Of a stretch of 64,000 bases of DNA, positions 20,110 through 32,189 are shown piece after piece. A program made the translations under genes and the position numbers. The notes under the pieces were generated by a model. The model had not been told where the DNA came from. It saw only the letters and a program-made list of their open reading frames with translations, and made no database searches. Within the stretch, counting starts at the first letter, position 1. The number at the start of each line of letters is the position of its first letter. Source of the stretch: Symbiodinium natans (taxonomy: Eukaryota > Sar > Dinophyceae > Suessiales > Symbiodiniaceae); the NCBI GenBank assembly GCA_905221605.1, contig CAJNDS010002677.1, positions 1-64,000 of the forward strand. The letters run 5' to 3'.

Positions 20110-21960
20110 GGAGCAAAACCGAGGACCGCAGCTCCCAAGTACTGAGACCACGGCCAGGGCAGGACCTGCACCTCTCAGAAGTGACACGGGCCGCGAGCCA
20201 ACAACTGCCAGGGTGCATCGGGTGAAAGGCGTGACCCTCTGGGCTTCGTTCCAGGAGGGGAGCAGGTAATGACGGATTTAAATGGTTTTGTCGCGTTCTT
20301 CTCTTTTGAGGCTGGCGAAAGTCTTAAGTTTCGGAAGGTTATGGGCGGAGCCGCGAACCTGTGAGGGCTTGCCGGGCATGCTGTCTGAAGTACTGTGTTT
20401 AGCTGCGAAGACGCAAATCTGAGATCCTCCAAAGTTTGAGTCCCGAGACAGGCCTGGCCAAAGCGCCACCTCTGCACGATGGCAGGGCTTCCAGGGTCAA
20501 CTCGAAACAGGGTTTAGGAATTCACTGCAGAAAAACCTCTATTTTGGAGGTAGAAAGGACAGACGCGCTGACGCACCTGTAGAAGAACATCAACGAAACC
20601 GGCTGGTACTTGGGGAACCTACCCACCACTGCCCCATCAAACACCCTGGACCCTGTAAACCTTAAACCCTGATGGGAACCCCGCAGTTGCCTTGCGGTGC
20701 TCCCGCGGTGGCGTCGAGGGCGGTGGCCGCACGGCAATGGCGCGGCCAGGAATGATGGCTGCCTTTTGAGGGGCATTGCCAATGGGGCTCTTTGGGTAGC
20801 TCAGGTACTTGGCGCGTGATCATCTTAGGGCAATTGCAAGTCGGCGCTTGTCGGTTGATGTTGGGTGGCGGGTCGATTGCCCCCTTTCCAGGGGCCTAAA
20901 CCATAGTCAGGTGCATCCATTTTGCTTCCTGATGTGACCCGCTGAGTGTGCATGCTTGACACAGTCAAATCCTCCAAACACTTCGGAACTTCGTTTTCGC
21001 AAGCTGCCCGAACGCCAGAACTTGGCGACAGCGGTGCTCGCTGCGCAGACAGTACTGGCGATGTCGACCTCAGCAAAGGACAGACTGGAGACCCCCCAAC
21101 AGCAGAAGGGCATGTTTTCACTAGCTGAACCTCTGCTCGTGTGCACTTTACCTGCCGTTCCTGCTACCGCTCTTCACATGAGTCCATTTGAAGCTGAAAA
21201 CAAACGTGGCTCGAGCCCTCCACAACATTTCTCACACAAAATCTAGATGCCGCTGCGGCACCCTTGCATGGGCACCGTCGCACGAGCGGGCAGTGGCTTC
21301 TTTGCCTTCCTGCAAAGGAGCTTGCGAAACGATCTAAATGTCTAAGTAGTCACAACATGTTCTACCAATGCGGATTCTCCAGCTGGGTTGAGCGAATCTT
21401 TCCGAGGCAGAGCATGGCTCATTTGCCTGATGTTGTGGTCATTTGTTGTGTCCGAGGTTGGGGGCGTTTGGCCGAGCACCTTGAGACTTACGTGCCGGGC
21501 AAAGCATCACTTGCAGCTTACACGCAACGGAAGTGCAAACATGCCAAAAACAATGGACTGAAAGCCAGTGCTGGAAAAGGCTGACGGCGACCCCCGACGC
21601 AAAATTCCACGCAATTCTGCATACTTGTAGAGTCGTAGAGCCTGAGAAGCCAAACTTCCCTGATAATTCCTGCCAAGTTTCTTTGATTCCCGTGCCGGCA
21701 ACGAGATAACAACCTGAGACGGCATCGACTCTGGTCGCGATGCTGCTGCAGCATGCTTAAGCATCATTTCGTCGCAAGGTTGGGCGACGTGATAGCTTTT
21801 CAGCTTTGACATCGCAGAACGTAACGTCCCTTGTGCGGCATGGGAATCAGTTTCAAAAAAAGTCACATGCCTTGAAGCAAGCTTGCACGGCTTAAAAAAG
21901 CTGGGGGGGACGGGTGCCTTGAAGCAAGCTTGCCCAGCTTACAAAGCGGGCGGGTTGGGA
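20110..21960. other. no clear gene; weak plus-strand exon near 21.0 kb
   Basis: The most exon-like piece is about 21001-21115 (plus). It starts after TTTTCGCAAG and encodes an Ala/Thr/Gln-rich helix-like stretch (ATAVLAAQTVLAMSTSA). Otherwise there are open frames up to 119 codons on both strands. At 21868-21935 the word CTTGAAGCAAGCTTGC occurs twice about 47 bp apart. Confidence 0.3.
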
Positions 21961-21964
21961 GGGG

Positions 21965-22096
21965 GCTCCTTCCTTGCTTTCTTCCTTCCTTCCGTGCTTC
22001 CCGTGCTTCCCGTGCTTCCCGTGCTTCCCGTGCTTCCCTTGCTTCCTTGCTTCCTTCCTTCCTTCCTTCTTTCCTTCCTTTCGTCCTCCCTCGCTT
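21965..22096 (+). repeat. CTTCCCGTGC / CTTCCTTC tandem array
   Basis: Five or so units of the type CTTCCCGTG are flanked by CTTCCTTC tetranucleotide runs on both sides. The plus strand is nearly pure pyrimidine with G interruptions. Open frames across it (repeated Ala-Ser-Arg, Leu-Pro-Val or Phe-Pro-Cys) are artefacts. Confidence 0.95.
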
Positions 22097-22151
22097 CTCT
22101 CTCCGTCGGAAGAACGGTATACAACTTCTTTGATCCTAAAAAAGTTCTTTT

Positions 22152-22783
22152 TTGATCCTGAATAGTTTTTTGATCCGCATGCCCAAAATTCCCTATGGGC
22201 ACAACAAGCACGGCCAAAGTTTAGGTCTTCGCCAACACAGAATTTCTGAGACTTGTCACAATAAAATTGTTGCAGCCACGAGAACTGGGCCGGCTCCGGC
22301 AGGGATGTCCTGTCAAGGGTGGGCAGCTTTAGACTTGCGTGCTAAGGATCTACAATCATATGTGTGGGGGGAGGGGATGAAACGCATGTCGACACAAACG
22401 TCCTTGCCTCGGAACAATACACTAAACTTCGAACGACGAGTCAGCAATGAAATGCAATGGATGATGAGCAAGGACTGGCATGAGGCCATTGAGATCGGCT
22501 CCTCTTTCCCGAGCAGCCGTTCACTGAAGACCTGCGGCAGCAGACGGCTTGTTGGGCGGAGAGCATGTGGGTCAGGCAACAGCTACCGCTGCTGCCACAA
22601 GTGAATTTACTGAGCAGTCGCCGTAGCGTCCCCTACCCTTATCCATCACAAGATTCAGCACAATCGCTCTGGAAGTCGAAGCGATATGGGCCACGGATAC
22701 AGCGACTTCAGTGTGACTACTCGTGCTATACAAGGACTTCTTCTCTGCTGCTCCTGGTTCTGAAGGCTGGTGCTAAGTTGTAG
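22152..22783 (+). CDS. possible exons, unrecognised
   Basis: The plus-strand frame 22152-22604 (150 codons) has in its second half a mixed stretch (RRVSNEMQWMMSKDWHEAIE) that reads like protein. A second frame (22565-22783) overlaps its end. No family recognised. Confidence 0.25.
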
Positions 22784-23092
22784 ATAACCCTGTCGAGGCG
22801 ACTGCAACGGCAAGACATGCGAGCACCAGAAACTCCTTGCATGAACGATAGACTCTAGGATGGACTCTCTAAAGGGATCTCCGGAGAGTGAAATTGTCGA
22901 TCCTTAGTGACAATAGAGGCACAGACATCCTGAAGCAGATCTGAAGTCTCTCGAAAACTCACCGAAGGCCAAAGGATGTCGAAGGCCTTGACAGGCGGCT
23001 TCTGCGACTCGCCGGGGCCCTCCTGAAGTTCTTCTCAGGCGACGGGTGAGGCTGCGAGGCTTACTTTCTGCACATGTCTGGGCGAAAGCAAA

Positions 23093-23980
23093 ATGGCAGG
23101 GAATCAAAAAGCTTGTAAGTTCCTCGGCTGCCACGGCAAAGGCTCGCATGGGCGTTGCCGGCGCAAGGTAACCTTTGCAGAGGACCTACCCAGCAAAGTC
23201 AAAGATCTCACGCTGGAGCTTTGCACATCCTGCTTTCAACTTCACGCTTCCTCACAACCCAAGCATCCCAAAACTTCAGGCGCCAAAACCACTCACTCGC
23301 TCTTGCAAGTTACATCGTCCGCCAGCACTCCCAGCGCTCCGAGCCGCCAAATCATGCCAAGATCTCAACATTTGGATTAACAAAAAGAACCCCTCAAAAA
23401 AACAAACTCCTGATCCGTCTGATGCTCTTGTAGGTCCAGGCTGCGTGGGTTCGGCTCCGGAGTTGGTGGTTCGGGGCACCGGGTCGGCGAGGAGATCTTT
23501 GCCTTCAGAGTATGACGCAGTGCGTCGTGTATTTGACGCTGTTGATCCAAGGGCTTTTTGCCCTGCTTGATCTAGAGAGCGACCCCAACTGCACTCGATC
23601 ACCTGAAATTGTCAACACAGTGCCCTTGATCAGACCTCTTGCTCATACATGCCTGAACTCAGCCGAACTCTGACTCGCTCGAGCCCCAAGAATCCATTAT
23701 TGCCGCCAGTGGGCGGACCGCGCCGTCTGAGGAGTCCGCGGCGAGCGCACGCCTCCGGCGGGAGGCGTGCCAAAGGACCTCATGGACGCCAGTCAGGGGA
23801 TTGGAAGAACATCTTGCAATGATCGCTGAAAAGCGCCTTGAAGCCACAACCGCATCAATCAGCAGCAATAGCAGGTCCAGCTCGTGTCACAACTGCAGCG
23901 CGCCTTGCAGAGATCGGAGTGCGCAATCCTGACATCGAGTCCGTCAGCGATACTCGAGAGAGCCGCGTGGTGACCTGAGA
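23093..23980 (+). CDS. candidate multi-exon gene, unrecognised
   Basis: An ATG at 23093 opens a 95-codon frame whose start (MAGNQKACKFLGCHGKGSHG) and following basic, Cys-containing stretch look protein-like. Downstream, a piece starting after TCTTGTAG at about 23431 encodes a 45-residue stretch ending at 23570. Two further overlapping frames (about 23690-23945) encode Ala/Arg/Glu-rich helical sequence with SEESAASARLRREA and VTTAARLAEIGVRNPD. Each later piece follows an AG|G-like site. No domain is recognised; exon joins are not proven. Confidence 0.28.
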
Positions 23981-24586
23981 ATGTGGAGGTTTGCTCTGTA
24001 CTGTTCTGTACTGTTGGCAACCATTTAGGACCAGGAGGAAATGCTTCTGCTTGTGGCTTTCGCATCCGGAGGCTGATTCTCGTTCCAAAGACTCAGATCC
24101 GTCAAAGCTGAAAGCCTTAAACATCAGATGAGACAACCCGAAAGCTCCCGAAACGCTAAAAACTGAACCACCTTGAACCCCAAACTCTAGACTGCTGGCG
24201 CATTCCTCCCCACCATAACCCTCCTTGGACCTGAAGGTTGGCTTTCAAACTTTGCGGGGCTTAGACTCTTGAACTGCCGTCTCTGCCCTGCGACGTGCAG
24301 CGTCGCGGGCGCAGCAGAAACCATCGGCGTGCAGGGGCCCTGTCTTTCGTTTTCTGGGTCTGGCGCTTCGATGTGCTGTCGAGTTGTGGGGGGCAGTTTC
24401 AAGTTTGGGCTGTTGAAGCTCGAGTGACCCAAAACACTTGGACGATTTCGCCCTGCCCTCACAGCACATCTGCAGCGTGTAGGGGCAAGCAGCGGTGGGC
24501 ATTCATTCAGCTGGGACCAGGAACAAACACAAGGCTTTAAAAGCCCGTCACTTGGAAGTACCAGCACAACTCCAAACTCCAACCCT

Positions 24587-25766
24587 TCAGCCTCCCCTGC
24601 TATGGAAGGCCCATGCCACAATCTGTGATCCCTGATTGGCAGTGACCCCCGCGCCCGCATCGTCTCCGGCGCCGGCGAGGGGCCAACTGGGGCCGAGCCA
24701 GCTGTGCTGGCCACTGGGAGGATCGGTGCCGAGGCGTGTCGTGAGAGCCTGCTTTGCTTGACCGGTAGGGCCTAATCCACCGAGGCCTCCGGCCGTAGGC
24801 GCATGGGGAGCATAAAGCAGGTTCCCCACCCCTGTATTTGGCGTCTTTTGCCTGGAATTCTCCCCGCTAGCCGACACGTGTCCAGTCATCAGGACCAGGG
24901 CATTTGGGTTGACACTACATTCCGCCCCCCCCCCCCCCCCCGCCTCTGCCCTGCCACCCACAAACGCTCCGCTCCTCAGGCCCCGGCCAAGGCGGTTCGC
25001 GTAGCGTTCATGCTACAGGGCTGAGGCGAAGTGAATTCAGGGCACATACTGCGACATGATGCAGGCATCTCAAGCGAAAACTGGAAACGGGTTCCTTGCA
25101 CTGTTGTCTTTCATAACCGGTGTTTGTGAACTTTGTGCATCAGCCCCTTCCCAAATCGTCGCCGAGCGGCTGCAGCTGCCTGCTATCCTGCACCGCCGCA
25201 ACTGGCGCCGTCGGCGGGCAGCTGGGCGTGAGGAGGGCTGAACGGACATGATCCTGCAGTGGTGGCAGCGGCAGTAGAGGTGGCTGCGTCTGCGATCCCT
25301 TTGGCGGAGGTGCCGGCGTGGGTGGCGCGTGCGGGGTCGGAGCAGGTTGCCCCATGGTCTGCAGATGCACCACCCTACCCATCGGGGGCTGTGGCGTTTG
25401 TGGCGGTCGAACGGGTGGAGCTGGGTGCTGAGATGCCGGGACCAAAGACCGAGTCGCCTGGGCAGGCGTGGGTTGTTCTGATGGTTCCGGCTCTTCGCTG
25501 TGCAGCTTGGGTTGCAGAAGGACCGGCCTTGCTGTTTGAGCAGGCGTGGCTTGTGGTGCCTGGTCTGGCTGAGGCAGCTGCGGGTGCGAGGGCTGAGCCC
25601 GAGGCACCGCCTTCGGTTGCTGAGGCAACTGCTGAGGAAGCTGCTGAGGAAGCTGCGGTGGCTGCAGCAACTGCTGCTGTGCTAGCTGCGGCGCTGCTGG
25701 TGGCTGTCGCCGGGTAACAGCCGCTTGCGTACAAGGGTAACCTTGAAGACTCGCTGCGATTTGCAT
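24587..25766 (-). CDS. Pro/Gln-rich open frames
   Basis: The minus-strand frame 25766-25140 (208 codons) is dominated by Gln and Pro, with QQLLQPPQLPQQLPQQLPQQ near its N-terminus and many PxxP words later. A second minus frame (24961-24587, 124 codons) is Gly/Ala/Pro-rich with an apparently related character. Together they could be exons of a disordered scaffold or RNA-binding protein. The same DNA has Ala/Val-rich frames on the plus strand (152 codons), so base composition alone may explain the openness. A C17-18 run at 24924-24941 lies in the second frame. Confidence 0.3.
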
Positions 25767-26091
25767 CTGCAGTAACTACGGCCAGAATAGCGCTAACAAC
25801 ACATCCGTTGTTAAACACCTAAAACTCTGTAAGATGACCTTTCTGGCTCCACGACAGCAGCGATCCCTTGCTGGCCTCTACCAGACTCTACCAGTTACAC
25901 ACACTCAACTTGCTCCAACACCCGGCAGTTTCCGGCCGTTTTTGAGGCTTTTGAGGCTGACGCCGTGCGCTCGCGGAGGTGAAGCCTCAACAAGCCCCCC
26001 GTCGGGTTTTGTTTGTTTTTTCTTTCCCTGCGTGTGTCTCCCCCGAGTGTTTTGCCGGTGTTGAAGGTTTGGGGTGTAGGGTTGCATTGCC

Positions 26092-26642
26092 TTGGTCCAG
26101 AGACAACCAAGAATCTATCAGGAAGAAGTACCCGTCCCTTGTGCTATGAATTCCATTATTGGAAAGCCAAGATTGGATCTGTTCCCTCCCCAATCGCTTA
26201 TCTCAAGAAACCTTCGACGAGCTCGACATACGAAGTACACCCGCGGGCCTGCCGCATTGGTGCCACCAGCGATGGCGGGGCTAGAGGTTGAACCTGAGTC
26301 CGATGCTCACTCTCAGCCGTAACATGGGGTACTTATATGAAGATCAATATGTCCCTGCACCAACCACAGGAACGCAACTGAAACAAGACCAGCCGCTTTT
26401 GTGTCATCATAAGCTTATCTTGGTGCTCACGCGCGCAAGCTCAAGGTGTGTGGCTGCGCGGGTCGAAGTCTCGCAATGTGAACCTGAGGTCGGCTCGTCC
26501 AACTTGTAGCTCCACAGATTCGGTACCTCCGGGGAAGATGGGGAAGCGAAGCATAGCGAGGGATAATGGGATAGTCATGGCAGGTCTGGCGAGCTGGGCC
26601 CCGCACATGTCCATTCGCCGACCTCATTCAACTAGGGACTAA
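26092..26642 (+). CDS. two unrecognised plus-strand open frames
   Basis: Frames 26092-26322 (76 codons) and 26448-26642 (64 codons) lie in the same direction, 125 bp apart, and have mixed hydrophilic composition (for example PPGKMGKRSIARDNGIVMAG in the second). They could be exons of one gene. No family recognised. Confidence 0.25.
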
Positions 26643-26649
26643 AAATGAC

Positions 26650-28950
26650 TAAGAGCTGTAAGTCTTTGTCTTCGATGGATCAATAAAGGGCGTGGGGGTC
26701 TTTTAGCATGGCATTCAATTTCTAGCAGGTGCTGCAACTTGTGTCTTTGATCGTCTAAACGTAAACAAATCCTCGATTCCAGGCGTGGAGAATCATCTAC
26801 CTCTGCCGTCCGTCACATGACACCCTTCTCTCGCATGGCATTTGAAGGACATTTGCCAATCACCAGGTCCTGCCAAGGCCAGTGCATGCAGTTGTGGCCC
26901 TGTACTGTGGCTGGGAGCCACTTTCCCGCAGAGCGGGACCAGTAGGCCACCTGCCAGTTGGCTCTTGAAGCAAGCCGCGAACGATAGGGTTTTCTACTCA
27001 GCGCGGTGCTTTCCTGCAAGCCCGCCCAACGGCAGCCCTGCATTCCTTGTTAAGCTGCCATTCTAGCACCCCAGCTGCCAGCGCAAAACCACAGAGTGTT
27101 CGGCATGACAAACAGCGATTACACGGTCGGAATTGTACGTTTTGCAAGAAACCGATGGAGCAATGACTCCTTTCAAGAGAGATGATAGCCGTGTATTGAT
27201 CAAAGCTTCACAAGATTTGGGCCAGGTCCAGGCCTGCTCCCCAACTCGGAAAAAGGCATGAGCTTCGCCTGCAAGGTGAAAAAAAGAAAAAGCCAAGAGT
27301 CCCTGCGCCCCCCACGCCCGCTAAGCTCAGGGATCTTCAGGGCACCCACCGCCTACATGCTCAGCGCCTAAATCGACAGAGCGTCTGGGGCTTTGACTGC
27401 TTTCCGAATTGGATAGATAGGTTGCCTTTTCCTCTCATGGCTGCATGCCTAAACACCATGCCACCGGCCTTCGTGCAGGTGGGGGCGTGGCACAACGGTG
27501 GCCACAGGCACCACAGCCGTCATGGCGGCTGCCCCAAGGATTGAACGACGTGCTGCCAAGCTTTGCTGTGATCATGATGGCGGAGCTATGCCCTGGCTTC
27601 CCTTTCATGTCGTACGCGTGGACGATTACTGCCCCAGCATACATGGGTCCCATGGCCTCTCACAACATCTCACGACCCATGAGAGAAGCCTTCATGCACA
27701 TGCGGCTCGCTACTCTTTGGTAGGAGGCTCGCTTGATTTGGCTGCGTCAACAAGTCATGCATTCTCAATGCTCGGCGTTGCATATCAGGGCCCCTGATCA
27801 CAGACAGGGCTTGGAGGAACGGAGCCAAGCTAAAAAACGAGAATTTCAACGGCCTGAGAAGCAAACCTCCATGAGTCTGACAGAAAGACAGCTACACGGC
27901 TGGACCTCCACCTTTTTGAGCTCTTCCGCACGGCAGGCCGCACACCCCGTCTTCGCACCGCCTTGCCGCCGAAGCGAGGCCCACCGGCAACAGGCTTTGT
28001 TTGAGGCAAATGAAGAGAAAGAAACTCAAACATCCCAAACCAGCAACCTGGGCATCGGAACCACAGACAGACTGTTGCGGTCGAGTCGCTTCTCTATTTC
28101 AGTTTCAGGCCCTGTGAGCAATCCACAGTGTCTGGCGTGCTAGAGGTTTCTTCATTCCGAAGCCCTCATGCAGCAGAGGCCGACCAAGAGCACCCACATA
28201 CAAGAACGTCAATAGTACTCAGAAATGAAAAGGCAACCTCCATATACCTCCATAGCCACCCTGCATGATGCGACACGGTGACCCGGCGGCATGTAGCTAC
28301 ACAAGCGAAGGCCCACAGGGCGAAGTCGCCAACAGTCCGGGCTTCTGGGAGCTGCCCTCAGAAGCCTCAGCCGTCTCCAACTCCCTGAAGCACCTTAGTG
28401 ATGATGCTGTACTAAGCGTCAAAGTGTGTTGACAGGACATTTGACAGCTTCTTGTGACTAGACTTGAGGTGCTTTCGTATCTTTATTTTTTTTGTGCTTT
28501 GTGCTTTAAGGTGCTTTAGGTACTTTGCATCACATTCAAGTCTCACAAGATGAAACGAGTCACGTGGCACAACTTCACTAGACATGCGGGGATGTTCCTC
28601 TTGTACCCCTTATTTTACTGGGAAATCATCGTATGGCTCAGAGTGAAGATGCCGACACGCTACCCAACACGACTAGGCCCCGACAGCTGATCCTCAAACC
28701 GGCCGAATTGCCGAATCCCCTCAAAAGCTCCGTGAAGCTCCGTGGATCTCCATGCCTAGGCCTAGGCTTTTCGCGAGTTCCTCAAGAATCCTGAGTCCAG
28801 TACTCGCTTCCCCCTTCGACGTCTTCCAGAGCTAAGGGAGTCGACGGCACCTACACCGAAGGAAGCGTGCAAGGTTTCGGGGGGGGAGGCGAGGGAGTTG
28901 AGGAGAGGGGTCTCGCAATTTTTTTACTCCCAAGGTTCTTAAAATAGAGA
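26650..28950. other. low-density region
   Basis: No gene is recognised. Candidate frames are minus 27653-27435 (72 codons, with AGAVIVHAYDMKGKPGHSSA) and plus 27733-28143 (136 codons, Ser/Thr/Arg-rich). A T-rich patch with TGCTTTGTGCTTTAAGGTGCTTTAGG repeats its core word GTGCTTT three to four times at 28450-28525. Confidence 0.3.
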
Positions 28951-28956
28951 AGTTGA

Positions 28957-29476
28957 GAGAAGGCGGCACCTCGGAGATCGCCTCCAGGGCCGCTGCAGCA
29001 GTGTGGGCCCAAGCTGCCAGGCCTTGATGGGCTTCGAAGATCTGACTTCCAGCCCAAAGCCCAAGCCCAAGCCCTGAAAACCTCGGGAAAGCCCCCCTTT
29101 TGCGGGGCGCCTGGATCTCCGGCTGTGTTTAGCACAACCTCAGCTGGCAAAGACGCGAAATCACGCTGCAGTAACTCCAGTAGAACTCTGGGGTTCTGGG
29201 GGAGATATTGTCCACTATAGCTATTCACGTCTCGGCCTGGACCGCGCTTCGAATTCCGCAAGAAGAAACAAGGACTGAGGGCCCTCAGCCGTTGCCCTGC
29301 ACAACGCTGCCCCAGCATCAGAAAATATGGCCCGTCTGCAAGCACAGGTCTCTGGACTGAAAGCGCGTCGCAGGCGCGTGTTAAGCTTTTTTGCGTCCGC
29401 TCGCGCGGTTTTGGAAGCCCTGGTCTTGGACCAGAAGCTCAGACGGCACATCAAACAACAGGAACTAGACGAATGA
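28957..29476 (+). CDS. candidate 3' exons with coiled-coil-like C-terminus
   Basis: The plus-strand frame 28957-29220 (no ATG) is Pro/Gly/Lys-rich. A second frame starts after an acceptor-like CCCTCAG at 29288 and runs to TGA at 29474-29476. It encodes about 61 residues: NMARLQAQVSGLKARRRRVL, then a Leu/Ala-rich stretch, and the end LRRHIKQQELDE. This piece is clearly amphipathic and looks like a genuine C-terminal helix or coiled coil. The overlapping minus-strand frame 29345-28851 (164 codons) is the competing reading. No family recognised. Confidence 0.38.
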
Positions 29477-30015
29477 GAACGAGGTGCCTGGTCTTGCTAG
29501 AAAATTCCATTCCAGCTGTCTGATGTGCAGGGTGTTGGGCACTAGCCCGGGCTTTGGCTCTGCCAGTTTTAGGCGAGCTCCTCCATGCTCTGAGCAACAC
29601 GCCCACGTGAGTGCAACCTACTAGTGTAGTGCAGTCTCGAAACTTCGCGAAAAGTTGAAGCCGTGACCCTAAACTCCGAAGCTCCCCAGCTTCTCCAGCA
29701 AGGCTCGGAGATCCACCACGTCAGCCTCAAGGGCTTGTTTTCCCCACATGTTCTAGCATCGGGAGAACGAATTGGCAGTCCTTTTGCTGAAAGTTGTTAG
29801 CTTGGAAGAACACTGTCGAGCTACCAAGCGCTGACCTGCCCAAAGCACATTAATACTTGTCAATGGTATGAACACGCCACTCACGCCAAAAACCTCCTTC
29901 TCGTCAAAGCTTTCCAGAATCCCCGCTTCAACGACGTATGAAGAGACCCGCGAGCCAGACATATCACTACCGACGGGCGTGTGAAGTTATTGACCATGTT
30001 ACAGGCACTTTAGGT
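29477..30015. other. no clear gene
   Basis: Spacer between the open frame ending at 29476 and the minisatellite block. A minus-strand 69-codon frame (29962-29753) is present but not recognised. Confidence 0.4.
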
Positions 30016-30017
30016 CG

Positions 30018-30415
30018 CGCGCGGATTCGGAAACTAAAAGCGCGGATTCGGAAACTAAAAGCGCGGATTCGGAAACTAAAAACGCGGATTCGGAAACTGA
30101 AAAACGCGGATTCGGAAACTGCAAGCGCGGATTCGGAAACTAAACACGCGGATTCGGAAACTGCCGAGCAGTGATTCGGAAACCAGGATTCGGAAACTTG
30201 ACGCGCGGATTCGGAAACTGGAAAACACATATTCGGAAACTGGAAGCGCGGATTCGGAAACTGGAAAACACATATTCGGAAACTTGGAAGCGCGGATTCA
30301 GAAATCGAAAAAGACGGATTCGAAAACTGAAAGCGCGGATTCGGAAACCAACAAAAAAGGATTCAGAAACTGAACGCGCGGATTCGGAAACTGGGAAACT
30401 GGAAGCGCGGATTGG
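30018..30415 (+). repeat. GCGCGGATTCGGAAACT minisatellite
   Basis: About 17 units of 18-26 bp share the core GGATTCGGAAAC. The first units are nearly identical (GCGGATTCGGAAACTAAAAGC); later ones carry inserts such as GGAAAACACATATTCGG. Regularity of the first four units suggests recent expansion. Open frames on both strands repeat Arg-Ile-Arg-Lys-Leu or Ser-Phe-Arg-Ile-Arg and are artefacts. Confidence 0.95.
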
Positions 30416-30519
30416 AGACCCCTAATTCCCAAACCCCGAAACCCACAACCCTGCAGGACAGCATGATGATGTTCGGGTTGTCGCACGTCCACGTGTCCTG
30501 GTCAAGGAAACTTGTTGGG

Positions 30520-31247
30520 GATTTAGGGGAATTGAGAGTAGAGTTGAATGTCGACGTGTGAGTACAAATGAGGGGGGGTGGGATTTAGAAATATCTCTGA
30601 GAGAAGAGTTGAAGGTCGAGGTGTGTGAACAAATGAGGGGGGTGTGATTTAAAATAAACCGGAGAGAAGAATAGAAACTCGAAGTGTGGGGAGAAATGAG
30701 TGAGGTGAGAGGAGAAATGAGGGGGGTGAGATTTAACATATTTGACAGTAGAGTTGAATGTTGAAGTGTGAGTACAAATGAGGGGGGGTGGGACTTCAAA
30801 AACATCTCTGAGAGAAGAGTTGAAAGTTGAGGTGTGAGTGTGGGATTTAGAAATATCTCTGAGAGAAGAGTTGAAAGTCAAGGTGTGAGTACAAATGAGT
30901 GGGGGTGAGATTTACCATAATTGAGAGTAGAGTTGAATGTCGAAGTGTGAGTACAAATGAGGGGGGGGGGGGGGGGATTTAGAAATATCTCTGAAAAAGA
31001 GTTGAGAGGTGTGAGGACAAATGAAGGGGGTGTGATTTAACATAATCCGGAGAGAAGAATTGAAACTCGAAGTGTGGGGAGAAATGAGTGAGGTGAGAGG
31101 TGAAATGAGGGGGCTGAGATTTAGTATAATTGAGAGTAGAGTTGAATGTCGAAGTGTGAGTACTAATGAGAGGGGGTGGGATTTAGAAATATCTCTGAGA
31201 GAAGAGTTGAAAGTCGAGGTGTGAGGACAAATGAGGGGGGTGTGATT
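30520..31247 (+). repeat. about 65-bp minisatellite
   Basis: Roughly ten copies of a unit running GAGTTGAATGTCGAAGTGTG, then AGTACAAATGAGGGGGGTGGG, then ATTTAGAAATATCTCTGAGAGAA. Two sub-types alternate, one ending in TATCTCTGAGAGAA and one in ATAACCGGAGAGAAGAA or ATTGAGAGTA, giving a higher-order pattern. A G-run of 17-18 at about 30961-30978 is one unit whose G stretch has expanded. Open frames rich in His/Ser/Pro on the minus strand are artefacts. Confidence 0.93.
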
Positions 31248-31249
31248 TA

Positions 31250-31547
31250 TCGGCGCAAAATAGTTTCGGAATCTCGCGGAATAGTTTCTGAATCGGTTGA
31301 AAATAGTTCCTGAATCGCGCGGAATAGTTTCTGAATCGCACGGAATAGTTTCTGAACCGTAGTTTCTGAATCGCGGGAGTTTCCTGAATCTGAGCAAACA
31401 GTTTCTGAATCGGTTCGAAATAGTTTCTGAATCCGAGAGAATAGTTGCTGAACCGCAGTTTCTGAACCGGACCAAGTAGTTTCTGAATCGGACGAAATAG
31501 TTTCTGAACCGTAGTTTCTGAATCGGGGGTAGTTTCTGAATCCGTGT
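31250..31547 (-). repeat. inverted copy of the GATTC(G/A)GAAAC minisatellite
   Basis: The plus strand repeats TAGTTTCTGAATCGCGCGGAA-type units about 14 times. On the minus strand this reads GATTCAGAAACTA, the same core as the 30.02-30.41 kb array with one change (GATTCGGAAAC to GATTCAGAAAC). The two arrays therefore flank the 65-bp minisatellite in opposite orientation. Confidence 0.9.
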
Positions 31548-32020
31548 TTGTTCGGCACTTTACAGGCGCATGCTGCGGCTTGCCCCGCCCAGAGCGCATG
31601 CCTTTGGTTTGGAGGGTCTATGGTTTTCGCTGTTCTTATGGTCTTGATGCGAGGCTCTGCTTCTTCTTGTTCCCGTTTTGGCTTGGCGGAAGCGGGGGAC
31701 CAAATCACTCCTTTACAATGCTCCTCCACTTCTTCCTGACATTTGCCTTCTGGCACACTGGCCCCGCCCCGAACATGGCCACGTCTTTTCTCTCAAGCAA
31801 CACAACATGAAACCAAAGGAGGTCGAAACAACAAAAAAGCCAAACAACATCAATGTGAGCCTTCCCAAGTCGATGAGAAGACACGAAAAGGGCATCAAAA
31901 GGTTCCTAGCAACCCGAATGAAGAGATTGCGACACCATATCAAGCCCGCATGGACCTACTTCAACCCCAATCTCGAGATTAAAGACCATTCAGCTTTTAG
32001 CCCATTTGCGCAAAGATGAG
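31548..32020 (+). CDS. overlapping open frames, unrecognised
   Basis: Plus-strand frames 31678-32019 (113 codons) and 31743-31982 (79 codons) overlap and both are basic; the second ends TPYQARMDLLQPQSRD. An antisense 169-codon frame (31756-31247) starts here and runs into the repeat. I cannot choose between them and recognise none. The channel gene ends about 170 bp downstream on the other strand, so this may simply be intergenic. Confidence 0.2.
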
Positions 32021-32189
32021 CAGCCTGCGTCTTCACCTGTGATTCCCGAATGAGGCGCAGCATCTTCATCATTTGGAGGGAGTAGATCGGAACCTTGCAG
32101 CATGCAGTGGGCCTAAAACAGCTTTTACCAGTTCCTCCACTGCCTCAGCCAACCTGCTGTCCTTCATCGCATGTTACAATGCATTGTAG

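Noticed and set aside
30018-30415. CRISPR-like array
   Set aside because: Units share a 12-bp core but the intervals are a few bases long and similar to each other, not unique spacers of constant length; no cas genes and a eukaryotic context.
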